Assembly (NCBI RefSeq): GCF_002836515.1
Contig: NZ_PJBC01000010.1
Span: 1-64,000, forward strand
Source: Pseudomonas sp. Choline-02u-1
GTDB taxonomy: Bacteria; Pseudomonadota; Gammaproteobacteria; Pseudomonadales; Pseudomonadaceae
Reading direction: 5' to 3'
DNA: 64,000 bases
Part shown: in pieces, positions 17,681 to 27,957 of the stretch
Numbering within the stretch: position 1 is the stretch's first letter
How the letters are laid out: each line of letters opens with the position of its first letter
Made by a program: the position numbers and the translations under genes
Notes under the pieces: model-generated
Database searches by the model: none
What the model saw: the letters and a program-made list of their open reading frames with translations, nothing else
Told to the model about the DNA's origin: nothing

Positions 17681-18025
17681 TCAGTGCTTCTGCTTGTTCT
17701 CAGTCGAGGACAGATCATGCAAATGCCGCCGCGACAACGCCAGAAAACGCGGGGTCGGACCGACATCCTCATACAACGGATCACCTTCCTCATCCGTCGC
17801 CACCACCGTCGAGCCCTTCACATACGGCAGGCTTGCTTCGAATTCCTCAAGCGCGGCACCGATCAGCTCGCCGAGCAGCTCCTCGGGATGACGTTTGGGA
17901 TACATCTCGGCTATTGCCGCCAGGCGCGCGGCGGATTCCACATCCAGATGAATCGTGTAGCCGGTGTCGGTCAGGCGACCTTTGGCGTTTTCTTCCCAAT
18001 GCTGGGCGAGTTCACGAATTTTCAT
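17681..18025 (-). CDS. Conserved hypothetical protein beside ppc
   Basis: A 114-residue acidic cytoplasmic protein beginning MKIRELAQHWEENAKGRLT. The start at 18025 has GAGG five bases upstream; the frame is open to 18196 but the extension is arginine-rich and unlike a real N-terminus. An amphipathic helical segment, AEMYPKRHPEELLGELIGAA, resembles a short ribbon-helix-helix-like region, but that is weak. Homologues are sometimes labelled pilin-assembly or pili tip component, with no support visible here. It is divergent from ppc. Confidence 0.75.
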   Translation of the reverse strand: MKIRELAQHWEENAKGRLTDTGYTIHLDVESAARLAAIAEMYPKRHPEELLGELIGAALEEFEASLPYVKGSTVVATDEEGDPLYEDVGPTPRFLALSRRHLHDLSSTENKQKH

Positions 18026-18237
18026 GATGACCTCATTTCGCGCCTGCGCAGAGCAGGCTTGGGTGAGTGTCCGGCAGCGCCGGCGGCGAGCCGTCGTACG
18101 GCTTACTGTTGAGACTGGCTTTGGCGTGCAAGGTTTAAGTCGGTTCGTCGCCTGCTTGTAAGAAGCGGCGCAGAGCGGCACTCTCTGGCAAAGCATTCGT
18201 TTCTGCGCTGTCCCCGATTACCGCTGGAGAACTGCTG

Positions 18238-20868
18238 ATGACCGATATTGATGCACGCTTGCGCGAAGATGTTCACCTGCTCGGAGAGCTGTTGGGCAAC
18301 ACCATTCGAGACCAGTACGGCGAGCAATTCCTCGCCAAGATCGAGCAGATCCGCAAGGGCGCCAAGGCCGACCGGCGCGGCTCGATGGATGCCGAACTGA
18401 GCGCCAGCCTCAATCAATTGAGCGAAGACGAATTGCTCCCGGTCGCGCGGGCGTTCAACCAGTTTCTCAACCTGGCCAATATTGCCGAGCAATATCAGTT
18501 GATCCATCGCCGCGAGGAGTCGCAACCGGCGCCGTTCGAGTCGCGGGTATTGCCGGAACTGCTCGCGCGCCTGCGCAACGAAGGTCACAGCGGCGAATCC
18601 CTGGCCCGGCAACTGGCACGGCTGGAAATCGAACTGGTGCTGACCGCTCACCCGACCGAAGTGGCCCGGCGCACGTTGATCCAGAAGTACGACGCGATTG
18701 CTGCGCAACTCGCTGCGCAGGACCATCGCGACCTCACCAGCGCCGAGCGCGAGCAGATCCAGACCAAACTGCAGCGGCTCATCGCCGAAGCCTGGCACAC
18801 CGAAGAAATCCGCCGAACCCGCCCGACGCCGGTCGATGAAGCCAAATGGGGCTTTGCGGTGATCGAGCATTCGTTGTGGCAGGCGATCCCCAATCACATG
18901 CGCAAGGCCGATCAGGCGCTGTTCGCCGCGACGGGCCTGCGCTTGCCGCTGGAAGCCGCGCCGATTCGCTTTGCCTCGTGGATGGGCGGCGACCGTGACG
19001 GCAACCCCAATGTCACCGCAGCAGTGACCCGCGAAGTTTTACTCCTGGCGCGCTGGATGGCCGCTGACTTGTACCTGCGCGACGTCGATCATCTCGCTGG
19101 CGAACTGTCGATGCAGCAGGCCAGCGCCGCGCTGAAAGCCAAGGCCGGCGACAGCGCCGAACCGTATCGTGCGGTGCTCAAGCAATTGCGCGAGCGTCTG
19201 CGCGCTACACGCAACTGGGCGCACGCTGCATTGACCGCGCCGACCCCGGCAACCGCCGATGTACTGCACGATAATCGCGACCTGCTGGAGCCTCTGCAGC
19301 TGTGCTTTGACTCGCTGCACGAGTGCGGCATGGGTGTGATCGCCGACGGGCCGTTGCTCGATTGCCTGCGCCGCGCGGTGACGTTCGGCCTGTTCCTGGT
19401 GCGCCTCGATGTGCGTCAGGACTCGACGCGGCACAGCTCGGCAATGACGGAAATCACCGATTACCTCGGCCTCGGCCGCTATGAGGACTGGGACGAAGAA
19501 CAGCGCATCAACTTCCTCACCGAGGAGCTGAGCAACCGTCGACCGTTGCTGCCCGCGCATTTCAAACCATCGGCCGACACCGCCGAAGTGCTCAACACCT
19601 GCAAGGAAATCGCCGCCGCGCCCGCCGCTTCGCTGGGCTCCTACGTGATCTCCATGGCCGGCGCGGCTTCCGACGTGCTCGCGGTGCAACTGCTGCTCAA
19701 GGAATCCGGCGTGCTGCGGCCGATGCGCGTGGTGCCGCTGTTCGAAACCCTCGCCGACCTCGACAACGCCGGGCCGGTGATGGAGCGTCTGCTGCTGTTG
19801 CCAGGCTATCGCGCGCGCCTGCACGGCCCGCAGGAAGTGATGATCGGTTATTCCGACTCGGCCAAGGACGCCGGCACCACTGCTGCGGCGTGGGCGCAAT
19901 ACCGCGCGCAGGAACGATTGGTTGAAATCTGCCGCGAACAGCAAGTCGAACTGCTGCTGTTCCATGGTCGCGGCGGCACCGTAGGCCGTGGCGGCGGCCC
20001 GGCGCACGCAGCGATTCTGTCGCAACCACCTGGGTCAGTGGCCGGGCGTTTCCGTACTACCGAACAGGGCGAAATGATTCGTTTCAAATTTGGCCTGCCG
20101 GACATCGCCGAGCAAAACCTCAATCTGTACCTGGCCGCCGTGCTCGAAGCGACCTTGCTGCCACCGCCACCGCCGACCGCTGAATGGCGGCATCTGATGG
20201 ACGAATTGGCGGCGGACGGTGTCAGCGCTTACCGTCAGGTCGTGCGGGAAAATCCGCAATTCGTCGAATACTTCCGCCAGTCCACGCCGGAGCAGGAGTT
20301 GGGTCGCTTGCCGCTCGGCAGTCGTCCGGCCAAGCGTCGCGCCGGCGGTATCGAAAGCTTGCGGGCGATTCCGTGGATCTTCGGCTGGACCCAAACGCGG
20401 CTGATGCTCCCGGCCTGGCTGGGCTGGGAGACCGCGCTGAGCAAGGCGCTGGAGCGCGGCGAGGGCGAGTTGCTCGGGCAGATGCGCGAACAGTGGCCGT
20501 TCTTCCGCACTCGTATCGACATGCTGGAAATGGTCTTGGCCAAGGCCGACGCGGATATCGCGCAGTCCTATGACGAACGTTTGGTCGAAGCCGATCTGCT
20601 GCCGCTGGGTGCGCAGTTACGCGACCTATTGTCGCAGGCGTGCTCGGTGGTGCTCGGTCTGACCGGGCAGTCGCAGCTGCTGGCGCACAGCCCGGACACC
20701 CTCGAATTCATCCGCCTGCGCAACACCTACCTCGACCCGCTGCATCTATTGCAGGCCGAACTGTTGGCGCGTTCGCGGCGGCAGGATGCGGAGCAGGGCA
20801 GCCCGGTGGAACAGGCGCTGCTGGTGTCTGTGGCGGGGATCGCCGCCGGATTGCGCAACACCGGCTAA
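18238..20868 (+). CDS. ppc: Phosphoenolpyruvate carboxylase
   Basis: An 876-residue enzyme that adds bicarbonate to phosphoenolpyruvate to give oxaloacetate, refilling the TCA cycle. Key signatures are [14 protein letters not shown] (catalytic His), [47 protein letters not shown] and the C-terminal LRNTG. In E. coli this family is allosterically controlled by acetyl-CoA and aspartate. It is a full-length single gene with no obvious partner. Confidence 0.97.
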   Translation: MTDIDARLREDVHLLGELLGNTIRDQYGEQFLAKIEQIRKGAKADRRGSMDAELSASLNQLSEDELLPVARAFNQFLNLANIAEQYQLIHRREESQPAPFESRVLPELLARLRNEGHSGESLARQLARLEIELVLTAHPTEVARRTLIQKYDAIAAQLAAQDHRDLTSAEREQIQTKLQRLIAEAWHTEEIRRTRPTPVDEAKWGFAVIEHSLWQAIPNHMRKADQALFAATGLRLPLEAAPIRFASWMGGDRDGNPNVTAAVTREVLLLARWMAADLYLRDVDHLAGELSMQQASAALKAKAGDSAEPYRAVLKQLRERLRATRNWAHAALTAPTPATADVLHDNRDLLEPLQLCFDSLHECGMGVIADGPLLDCLRRAVTFGLFLVRLDVRQDSTRHSSAMTEITDYLGLGRYEDWDEEQRINFLTEELSNRRPLLPAHFKPSADTAEVLNTCKEIAAAPAASLGSYVISMAGAASDVLAVQLLLKESGVLRPMRVVPLFETLADLDNAGPVMERLLLLPGYRARLHGPQEVMIGYSDSAKDAGTTAAAWAQYRAQERLVEICREQQVELLLFHGRGGTVGRGGGPAHAAILSQPPGSVAGRFRTTEQGEMIRFKFGLPDIAEQNLNLYLAAVLEATLLPPPPPTAEWRHLMDELAADGVSAYRQVVRENPQFVEYFRQSTPEQELGRLPLGSRPAKRRAGGIESLRAIPWIFGWTQTRLMLPAWLGWETALSKALERGEGELLGQMREQWPFFRTRIDMLEMVLAKADADIAQSYDERLVEADLLPLGAQLRDLLSQACSVVLGLTGQSQLLAHSPDTLEFIRLRNTYLDPLHLLQAELLARSRRQDAEQGSPVEQALLVSVAGIAAGLRNTG

Positions 20869-21819
<951 letters not shown>

Positions 21820-21843
21820 AAAGTCTGAATCGGCGCATCATCC

Positions 21844-21863
21844 ACGGCCCGCTTGCGGGCCGT
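21844..21863 (+). terminator. Probable terminator after adk
   Basis: ACGGCCCG-CTTG-CGGGCCGT is followed by AGTTGTTTAT. The stem is strong and the T tract is interrupted. It lies between adk and tsaB. Confidence 0.6.
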
Positions 21864-21913
21864 AGTTGTTTATACTGACGCACTTTTTTCCCACCCCTGT
21901 TTTGGAAACATCG

Positions 21914-22588
21914 ATGAGCACCTTGCTGGCCCTGGACACCGCGACTGAAGCTTGCTCCGTTGCCTTGCTGCATGACGGCAAGGTGACGAGCCATTACGAG
22001 GTGATCCCGCGCCTGCATGCGCAGAAGCTGCTGCCTATGATTCAGCAATTGCTCGCCGATGCGGGCACCACGCTGCAAGCGGTTGACGCGATTGCCTTTG
22101 GTCGTGGCCCTGGCGCGTTTACCGGCGTTCGTATTGCCATCGGCGTGGTGCAGGGTTTGGCGTTTGCGCTGGATCGTCCAGTATTGCCGGTATCCAACCT
22201 TGCCGTGCTGGCGCAGCGTGCCTTTCGCGAGCATGGCGCAAGTCAGGTGGCGGCTGCCATCGACGCGCGGATGGATGAAGTGTATTGGGGTTGCTATCGC
22301 GAGACGGCGGGGGAGATGCGTCTGGTCGGTACCGAAGCCGTGCTGCCGCCGCAAGTGGCTGCGCTGCCGGTCGATGCCAGTGGCGACTGGTTCGGTGCCG
22401 GTACCGGTTGGGGTTATGGTGAGCGCATCGCGGTCAATCTGAGCGGCTCCGACGCTGGCATGCTGCCCCACGCCGAAGACCTGTTGACCCTGGCACGTTT
22501 CGCCTGGGAGCGCGGTGAAGCGATCCCGGCGGACGACGCACAACCGGTTTACCTGCGCGATAAGGTCGCCACCCCCAAAGCCCGCTGA
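21914..22588 (+). CDS. tsaB: tRNA threonylcarbamoyladenosine biosynthesis protein TsaB
   Basis: A 224-residue ASKHA-fold protein beginning STLLALDTATEACSVALL with the typical GRGPGAFTGVRIAIGVVQGLA segment. TsaB is the scaffold partner of TsaD and TsaE, which transfer the threonylcarbamoyl group to A37 of ANN-decoding tRNAs. ATG 21914 matches the family start; an in-frame upstream start at 21866 would add 16 unrelated residues. Its partner genes are not in the window. Confidence 0.93.
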   Translation: MSTLLALDTATEACSVALLHDGKVTSHYEVIPRLHAQKLLPMIQQLLADAGTTLQAVDAIAFGRGPGAFTGVRIAIGVVQGLAFALDRPVLPVSNLAVLAQRAFREHGASQVAAAIDARMDEVYWGCYRETAGEMRLVGTEAVLPPQVAALPVDASGDWFGAGTGWGYGERIAVNLSGSDAGMLPHAEDLLTLARFAWERGEAIPADDAQPVYLRDKVATPKAR

Positions 22589-22595
22589 CACTTCG

Positions 22596-22676
22596 AAAGA
22601 TCGCAGCCTTCGGCAGCTCCTACATTTGGAATGCATTTCCCTGTAGGAGCTGCCGAAGGCTGCGATCTTTTGATCT
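22596..22676. repeat. REP doublet, family B
   Basis: Two family B units in inverted orientation, with TAG ends inward (as at 15943), separated by a 21-base AT-rich spacer. The spacer contains GGAATGCATTTC, which also appears in the 27099 tandem array. Confidence 0.82.
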
Positions 22677-22811
22677 TCCCTTCGCCAATCGTCAGTTTCT
22701 CCCCCCTCGCTTAAAACCTTTTGCGCTTTCTGTGTTCTAGTTATCACTCGGCAGTTTGCTAAGTCGGTCAAGTGCCGCTAAATTGCCATCATCGATACCG
22801 AGCATGACATT

Positions 22812-23120
22812 ATGCGTATAGACGGCGTTTCCACTCAGTCCTACCCCATCAAGCGCAAGCCGCGCAAAGGCAACGCGGCGCTGGATGAATCCGTCGAGAT
22901 TATCGATGGCGAGCTGGAATTTCCGAGCGAGGAGCAACTGGCGGCGCGTGCCGCGCAAGCCGCTGCGCAACGCCTGAGCAACCTGCCCGCCCGTCAGCAA
23001 GACATGATCTACCACCGCACCATGAAGAAAAGCGTAGCCATGGCGCTGGCCAGCTACCTGAGCACTGCCGGTTTTGTCGATTGGGACGCGGACGTGCTGG
23101 GCCTCGATCTGTATATCTGA
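22812..23120 (+). CDS. Conserved hypothetical protein
   Basis: A 102-residue soluble protein with a basic N-terminus (KRKPRKGN), an alanine-rich helical centre (about 45-70, EEQLAARAAQAAAQRLSNL) and a C-terminal LSTAGFVDWDADVLGLDLYI. Its last base overlaps the first base of the DUF72 gene (TGATG), suggesting coupled translation. I do not recognise a characterised family. Confidence 0.75.
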   Translation: MRIDGVSTQSYPIKRKPRKGNAALDESVEIIDGELEFPSEEQLAARAAQAAAQRLSNLPARQQDMIYHRTMKKSVAMALASYLSTAGFVDWDADVLGLDLYI

Positions 23121-23980
23121 TGGATCTGCCTTACTACCTCGGTTGCCCGTCCTGGAGCGAGAATGCCTGGCGCGAGTATCTGTATCCGGTAGACGCAAAA
23201 ACCTCCGATTTTCTCGCTCTCTACTGCCAAGTATTCAACGCGGTCGAAGGCAATACCACCTTCTACGCCAGTCCGTCGCCAGCCACTGTGCAGCGCTGGG
23301 CCGAGATCATGCCGGCGCACTTTCGCTTCACTGCCAAATTCCCCGGCGACATCAGTCACAGTGGCGACCTGCGCGAGCAACTGACCGCTGCCGAAACCTT
23401 CCTGCAATTACTCAAGCCGTTGGGCGACCGCGTTTCGCCGCTGTGGCTGCAATTGTCGAAAAGCTTCACACCGCAGCGTCTTCCGGAACTGGCGGCGTTC
23501 ATTGACGCTCTGGATCGCCCACTTGCGGTGGAGGTGCGCAATGAACAATTCTTCGCCAAAGGCGAAAGCGAGCGCCTGCTCAATCGTCTGCTGCTGGATC
23601 GCGGTGTCGAGCGCATCTGTCTGGATCCGCGTGCACTATTCAGCTGCCTGTCGACCGAGTCCCCGGTGATTCACGCGCAATCGAAAAAACCGCGAGTGCC
23701 GACGCGTCCGGCGGCGTTTACCCAGTTCCCGCAGGTGCGCTTCATCGGCCATCCCGAGCTTGAGGCCAATGATCCATTTCTTGCGCCGTGGGTGACGAAA
23801 GTTGCTGAATGGATTGAAGAGGGCCGTACCCCGTACGTCTTTCTGCACACCGCCGACAATTTGCTGGCAGCGAAACTGGCGCAACGTTTTCACGCTCAAC
23901 TGATGCAACGTTTGCCTGGCTTGCCCGCGCTGCCTGAGCTATACAGAGAACCCGCCGCCGAGCAGCTTGGCTTGCTCTGA
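23120..23980 (+). CDS. DUF72 domain-containing protein
   Basis: A 286-residue TIM-barrel-like DUF72 protein. It begins MDLPYYLGCPSWSENAWREYLYP and contains FNAVEGNTTFYASPS, FRFTAKFPGDISHSG and LAVEVRNEQFF, which are typical of the family. The biochemical role is unknown. It is cytoplasmic and starts on the TGATG overlap with the preceding gene. The 102-residue gene and this one probably form a two-gene operon. Confidence 0.88.
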   Translation: MDLPYYLGCPSWSENAWREYLYPVDAKTSDFLALYCQVFNAVEGNTTFYASPSPATVQRWAEIMPAHFRFTAKFPGDISHSGDLREQLTAAETFLQLLKPLGDRVSPLWLQLSKSFTPQRLPELAAFIDALDRPLAVEVRNEQFFAKGESERLLNRLLLDRGVERICLDPRALFSCLSTESPVIHAQSKKPRVPTRPAAFTQFPQVRFIGHPELEANDPFLAPWVTKVAEWIEEGRTPYVFLHTADNLLAAKLAQRFHAQLMQRLPGLPALPELYREPAAEQLGLL

Positions 23981-24010
23981 AGCGGTTTTTTTCTGCGCGG
24001 GAGCCGGTCG

Positions 24011-24847
24011 ATGAACGTCCAGGTCAGTCAACAGCAACTTCTTAAAGCCCAAGCCTTCAAGGCCCTGCATGATCGCCAGGGGACTTTCGTGATTCCCAAT
24101 CCATGGGATGCCGGCTCGGCGAAGATGCTCGCCAGTCTCGGTTATCAAGCCTTGGCAACCACCAGCGCCGGTTACGCGTTTTCCCAGGGCAAGGCTGATG
24201 GCGCACTGAGTCTCGACGAGACCCTGGCCAATGTTCGCGCGATCGTTGCAGCGACGGATCTGCCAGTGGCGGTGGATCTGGAAAACGGCTTTGCCGATGA
24301 CCCGCTCGAATCGGCGCAGAGTCTTCTACGCGCAGCCGAGGCGGGCGCGGTGGGCGGCTCGATCGAAGACGCCACGGGGCGTCCGGACGCACCGATCTAT
24401 TGCTTCGAACACGCCGTGGCACGGATCGAGGCCGCCGTCGCGGCGGTGCGCACGCTAGCGTTTCCCTTCATCCTCACCGCTCGCGCGGAAAACTACCTGC
24501 ACGGTAATCCCGACCTCGATGACACCATTCGCCGCTTGCAGGCATTCGCCGAAGCGGGTGCCGACGTGCTCTATGCACCGGGTTTGCGCACCGTCGAAGA
24601 AGTGCGCGCAGTGGTGCAGGCCGTGGCGCCGAAACCGGTCAACGTATTGATGTCCGGCGGTCTGAAATTGACCGTGCAGCAGCTTGAAGAAATGGGTGTA
24701 CGCCGCATCAGCACCGGGTCAGCGTTGGCGCTGGCGGCGTTCGGCGAGTTCTTTCGCGCAGCAGAAGAAATCCAGCAGTCCGGCACGTTTGGCTTTACGT
24801 CGCAGTCGATGCCGTACGCCAGGGCCAATCAATTTTTCAAGGACTGA
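24011..24847 (+). CDS. Isocitrate lyase / PEP mutase superfamily protein
   Basis: A 278-residue alpha/beta barrel of the PEP mutase/isocitrate lyase superfamily. It has IPNPWDAGSAKML, TTSAGYAFSQGKADG, VAVDLENGFADDP (metal and phosphate region) and TARAENYLHG. Such proteins cleave or form C-C or C-P bonds next to a carboxylate, often as oxaloacetate decarboxylase- or carboxyphosphonoenolpyruvate-like enzymes. The exact reaction cannot be told from sequence. It lies three bases before the extensin-like gene, suggesting co-transcription. Confidence 0.85.
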   Translation: MNVQVSQQQLLKAQAFKALHDRQGTFVIPNPWDAGSAKMLASLGYQALATTSAGYAFSQGKADGALSLDETLANVRAIVAATDLPVAVDLENGFADDPLESAQSLLRAAEAGAVGGSIEDATGRPDAPIYCFEHAVARIEAAVAAVRTLAFPFILTARAENYLHGNPDLDDTIRRLQAFAEAGADVLYAPGLRTVEEVRAVVQAVAPKPVNVLMSGGLKLTVQQLEEMGVRRISTGSALALAAFGEFFRAAEEIQQSGTFGFTSQSMPYARANQFFKD

Positions 24848-24849
24848 GC

Positions 24850-25542
24850 ATGGGGCGTTGGCTGTTCTGGTTGGTGGTGCTGGCGCTGGCGGGTGCGGCG
24901 TTGAGCGTCTGGCGCGGCTGGCTGGACGTGCCGCCGCAATGGAACCCATGGGCACCCCTTGACGTGAAAACCGCGCCCAACTGGCTGACCGGTTACAAAT
25001 TCATGCGCCTGCGCAGCGACCCCGAGCTGTGCAAACAGGCGCTGAGCAGTTCGGATTTACGCGTCAGCCGCCAGGCTGACAGCCCCGGCGCCAAGTGTCC
25101 GCTGATCGACGCTCTGCGTGTGCAAGGCGGTGAGGTGGCGCTGAGCAGCAGTTTCATCGCCAGTTGCCCGCTGGCGGTGGCCTACGCGATGTTCGAACAC
25201 CACACCCTGCAACCGGCCGCGCAATCGGTCTACGGCCAGAAGATCGCGCGGGTCGATCACCTTGGCAGCTTCGCCTGCCGCAATGTCTACAACCGAGAGA
25301 ACGGTGCCCTCAGTCGACACGCCAGTGCCGACGCGCTCGATATTGCTGGTTTCCGCCTGGCTGACGGACGTGTGATCAGCGTGCTCAAGGACTGGCCCAG
25401 GCAAAATCGAGACGCAGAATTTTTGCGCCAGGTACGCGATGGCGCCTGCGAGTCATTCAGTGTGGTGTTGAGTCCGGACTACAACGCCGCTCATCGCAAT
25501 CACTTTCATGTCGATGTCGGGCGCTGGAGCGTGTGTCGCTGA
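24850..25542 (+). CDS. Extensin-like C-terminal domain protein, putative envelope peptidase
   Basis: A 230-residue protein with an N-terminal membrane helix (about residues 3-24) and a periplasmic extensin-like domain. Signatures are SRHASADALDIAGF and HRNHFHVDVG. The spaced His, Asp and HFHVD residues resemble the zinc ligands of M15-type D-Ala-D-Ala carboxypeptidases. A cell-wall peptidase role is therefore plausible but inferred. Several cysteines (in ELCKQ, AKCPL, ASCPL, FACRN, GACES) may form disulfides. Confidence 0.83.
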   Translation: MGRWLFWLVVLALAGAALSVWRGWLDVPPQWNPWAPLDVKTAPNWLTGYKFMRLRSDPELCKQALSSSDLRVSRQADSPGAKCPLIDALRVQGGEVALSSSFIASCPLAVAYAMFEHHTLQPAAQSVYGQKIARVDHLGSFACRNVYNRENGALSRHASADALDIAGFRLADGRVISVLKDWPRQNRDAEFLRQVRDGACESFSVVLSPDYNAAHRNHFHVDVGRWSVCR

Positions 25543-25545
25543 GAA

Positions 25546-26166
25546 TCAGGCGGCGAGGCGCAGGTTCTGCAGAACGATTGGGCGAGCCCAGCCGTTATCG
25601 AAGTCCAGAGCCTTCTGTTGCTCGACGATTTCTTCCGGCGGGAACGGCGGGTAAGGCTTCTGCAGCAAGTCCAGATCGAACTCGGCGATCGGCAGGTACA
25701 GCGCACGTTTCTGCGGAGCAGGGCCCGGCTCCGGCAGTGGCTGGCCATTGTTGATCACAATCGGGCGCACCCAGCTGCTGTCGAAATCCTGTTGCTCTTG
25801 CTGGGCTTTGAGTTCTTCTGGCGGGAATGGTGGGAACGGCTTGTCCAGCAGTTCCATTTCGAACTCGGCGATTGGCAGGAACAGCGGCTCTGGCGGGCGA
25901 ACTTCGGTTTCGACCACGTCGCACTCGCGCTGGCTGACAATGTGCGCGTGCAGCTCGCTGCCAACGGTCGGTTCTTGCGGGCTGTTCAGGTCAACCGGTG
26001 GAAATGTGCCACAGGCCGGCACCACGTCACTCGTCTGTTCGGCCAGTGCCTGGGCAAAGAAATCCTGCCACAGGTGACTGACGCCGCTCAGTGCTTGAGT
26101 GTTATGACGGCTGAAGTCGCCATGAGGCGAAACGTAGCCAATCGATGTGGGAAGAATGCCTGACAT
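25546..26166 (-). CDS. Hypothetical protein with two tandem LPIAEF repeats
   Basis: A 206-residue acidic, proline-rich protein with no signal peptide. It has an N-terminal region (about 1-95), then two internal repeats of roughly 50 residues. Each runs LPIAEF(E/D)(M/L)(E/D)LL(D/Q)KP(F/Y)PPFPPEE, then QQ..DFD..W.RPIV. The PPFPPEE cores suggest an extended protein-binding module. It is convergent with the extensin-like gene, three bases apart. I do not recognise the family; domain architecture alone supports that it is a real gene. Confidence 0.75.
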   Translation of the reverse strand: MSGILPTSIGYVSPHGDFSRHNTQALSGVSHLWQDFFAQALAEQTSDVVPACGTFPPVDLNSPQEPTVGSELHAHIVSQRECDVVETEVRPPEPLFLPIAEFEMELLDKPFPPFPPEELKAQQEQQDFDSSWVRPIVINNGQPLPEPGPAPQKRALYLPIAEFDLDLLQKPYPPFPPEEIVEQQKALDFDNGWARPIVLQNLRLAA

Positions 26167-26258
26167 TTTTTTCGGTTGACGCTCAGCTCTGGCAAAATGC
26201 GCGTTGAATGGTTTATCGGCGGTTTTTGTCGATCCTTAACTTTTTTGAGCGTTTTTTC

Positions 26259-27041
26259 ATGATCGAGTCACCTGCGGCCTGCCGCATCCATGTCCAGGCC
26301 CTCGCCCCGACGTTTCAAGCGCAAGCCGAGCAATGGGCCGAACGTCTCGGCCTGCCGCTGGGCGAGGCGGACGGCGAGTTCGCCTTGCAGGTTGGCGAGC
26401 AGGGTTTGCAATTGCAGCAGCTCGGCCCGGATGCCCCGGGGCCGGTGCGGGTCGACTTTGTCGAGGGCGGCGCGGCGCATCGTCGTCTGTATGGCGGCGG
26501 CAGCGGCCAGATGATCGCCAAGGCCGTCGGCATCGCCCAAGGTGTGCGCCCGCGCGTGCTGGATGCCACCGCCGGGCTGGGCAAGGATGCGTTCGTCCTC
26601 GCCAGCCTCGGCTGTGAAATGAGCCTGATCGAGCGCCAGCCGTTGATCGGCGCATTACTTGAGGACGGTCTGGCGCGGGCGGCGGAAGATTTCGACGTGG
26701 CGCCGATCGTGGCGCGGATGAAATTGCTCAAGGGCAATTCCATCCAGGTCATGCGCGACTGGGAAGGGGAGCCGCCGCAAGTGATCTATCTCGACCCGAT
26801 GTTCCCGCATCGTGAGAAAACCGCGCTGGTGAAAAAGGAAATGCGCCTGTTCCGCCCGCTGGTAGGCGATGATCCGGACGCTCCGGCCTTGCTTGAAGCC
26901 GCGCTGGCCCTGGCCACGCACCGGGTGGTGGTCAAGCGTCCGCGCAAGGCACCGTGCATCGACGGGCCGAAGCCGAGCCATGCGCTGGATGGCAAATCGA
27001 GCCGGTATGACATTTATCCGAAGAAAGCCCTCAAACCCTGA
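26259..27041 (+). CDS. rsmJ: 16S rRNA (guanine1516-N2)-methyltransferase RsmJ
   Basis: A 260-residue SAM-dependent methyltransferase with [20 protein letters not shown] (SAM-binding motif I), [20 protein letters not shown] and the catalytic [18 protein letters not shown]. The C-terminal [14 protein letters not shown] is typical of RsmJ (YhiQ). It modifies G1516 of 16S rRNA. The ATG at 26259 gives the normal family length; the frame extends to 26208 without a ribosome site. Confidence 0.92.
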   Translation: MIESPAACRIHVQALAPTFQAQAEQWAERLGLPLGEADGEFALQVGEQGLQLQQLGPDAPGPVRVDFVEGGAAHRRLYGGGSGQMIAKAVGIAQGVRPRVLDATAGLGKDAFVLASLGCEMSLIERQPLIGALLEDGLARAAEDFDVAPIVARMKLLKGNSIQVMRDWEGEPPQVIYLDPMFPHREKTALVKKEMRLFRPLVGDDPDAPALLEAALALATHRVVVKRPRKAPCIDGPKPSHALDGKSSRYDIYPKKALKP

Positions 27042-27061
27042 GAGCGAGTCGCGCCCTTCGC

Positions 27062-27202
27062 GAGCAAGCCCGCTCTCACAATGGAATGCATTTCAAACGT
27101 GGGAGCAAGCCCGCTCTCACAATGGAATGCATTTCAAATGTGGGAGCAAGCCCGCTCTTACAATGGAATGCATTTCAAATGTGGGAGCGGGCTTGCTCGC
27201 GA
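27062..27202. repeat. 41-bp tandem array built from REP half-sites
   Basis: The 41-bp period consists of GTGGGAGCAAGCCCGCTCTC plus AC (22 bp) and AATGGAATGCATTTCAAAT (19 bp). Units begin at 27099, 27140 and 27181, with a partial unit at 27062. The last unit changes into a normal family A REP (GGGAGCGGGCTTGCTCGCGA), while the internal units are REP-derived hybrids. It lies between rsmJ and the convergent mexL. Confidence 0.85.
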
Positions 27203-27227
27203 AAGCATCCGTTCAGACACCGCATGA

Positions 27228-27863
27228 TCAGGGCCTATACGCCTTCATAAACAACCCCACCACCTCGCGCACATGGCACTCCGCCGCGTCGCCAGTCAGC
27301 GGCTCGCCGCAGCCATACAACAAACGAAAATTCCCCGCACCCTTGATCAGGCAGAAAAAATGCTCGGCGGCATTGCGTGGCTGGTCGATGTTCAACGCGC
27401 CGGTCGCATGGATTTTCGCCAGCAGACCTTCCATGCCATTGACCACGCGCTCAGGCCCGGCCTCGAAGAAGATCAGCGATAGCTTCGGATCCTGACTGCC
27501 CAGCGCCATGATCAGCCGGTGCAGGTTAACTGACTCATTACTATTGATCAGTTGATGGAAGCCACGGGCAATGTTCAACAACACATTTTCGACCGGGATG
27601 TTTTCCGGCAACTCGAAGAACAACGGCGGCAGTTGCTCCTCGCATTTGGCGACGACGGCGGCGGAAAACAGCGTCTCCTTGTCATTGAAATGACTGTAAA
27701 CCGTCAACTTCGATACGCCGGCCTCGCTGGCCACCGCGTCCATGCTGGTGTTGGCGTAACCATGAGTAAGAAAGAGGATTTTCGCCGCATCAAGGATTGC
27801 CTGGCGCTTGGCCAGATCCTTGGGGCGGCCCGGGCCATTTGGAGCTGAAAGATTGTTCGACAT
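27228..27863 (-). CDS. mexL: TetR-family repressor, MexL-type
   Basis: A 211-residue TetR regulator. Its DNA-binding domain (about residues 18-65) is AILDAAKILFLTHGYANTSM followed by DAVASEAGVSKLTVYSHFND. It is divergent from a MexJK-type efflux operon, the same layout as P. aeruginosa mexL-mexJK, where MexL represses both itself and mexJK. The name rests on this layout and family; direct orthology was not tested. The shared 94-bp intergenic region contains an inverted repeat that may be its operator. Confidence 0.82.
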   Translation of the reverse strand: MSNNLSAPNGPGRPKDLAKRQAILDAAKILFLTHGYANTSMDAVASEAGVSKLTVYSHFNDKETLFSAAVVAKCEEQLPPLFFELPENIPVENVLLNIARGFHQLINSNESVNLHRLIMALGSQDPKLSLIFFEAGPERVVNGMEGLLAKIHATGALNIDQPRNAAEHFFCLIKGAGNFRLLYGCGEPLTGDAAECHVREVVGLFMKAYRP

Positions 27864-27875
27864 TCTTCGCTTTTA

Positions 27876-27920
27876 ATACTGGACTGGTGAGTTTGCTATT
27901 AATACCATACCCGCCAGTAT
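27876..27920. promoter_or_regulatory. Candidate MexL operator / divergent promoter region
   Basis: ATACTGG (27876-27882) and CCAGTAT (27914-27920) form an outer inverted repeat around an AT-rich centre containing the palindrome TATTAATA (27897-27904). TATAAA at 27918-27923 could be the -10 box toward mexJ. The only regulatory space between mexL and mexJ is here. Confidence 0.5.
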
Positions 27921-27957
27921 AAATATTCCAAGCCTCATTCGCGAAAGGTCCGTCACC

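Noticed and set aside
26208..26258. Upstream start for rsmJ
   Set aside because: Adds 17 residues without ribosome site or family support.
27062..27202. Short tandem repeats as a CRISPR array
   Set aside because: Spacer units are identical to each other, not unique; units are REP-derived and no cas gene is near.
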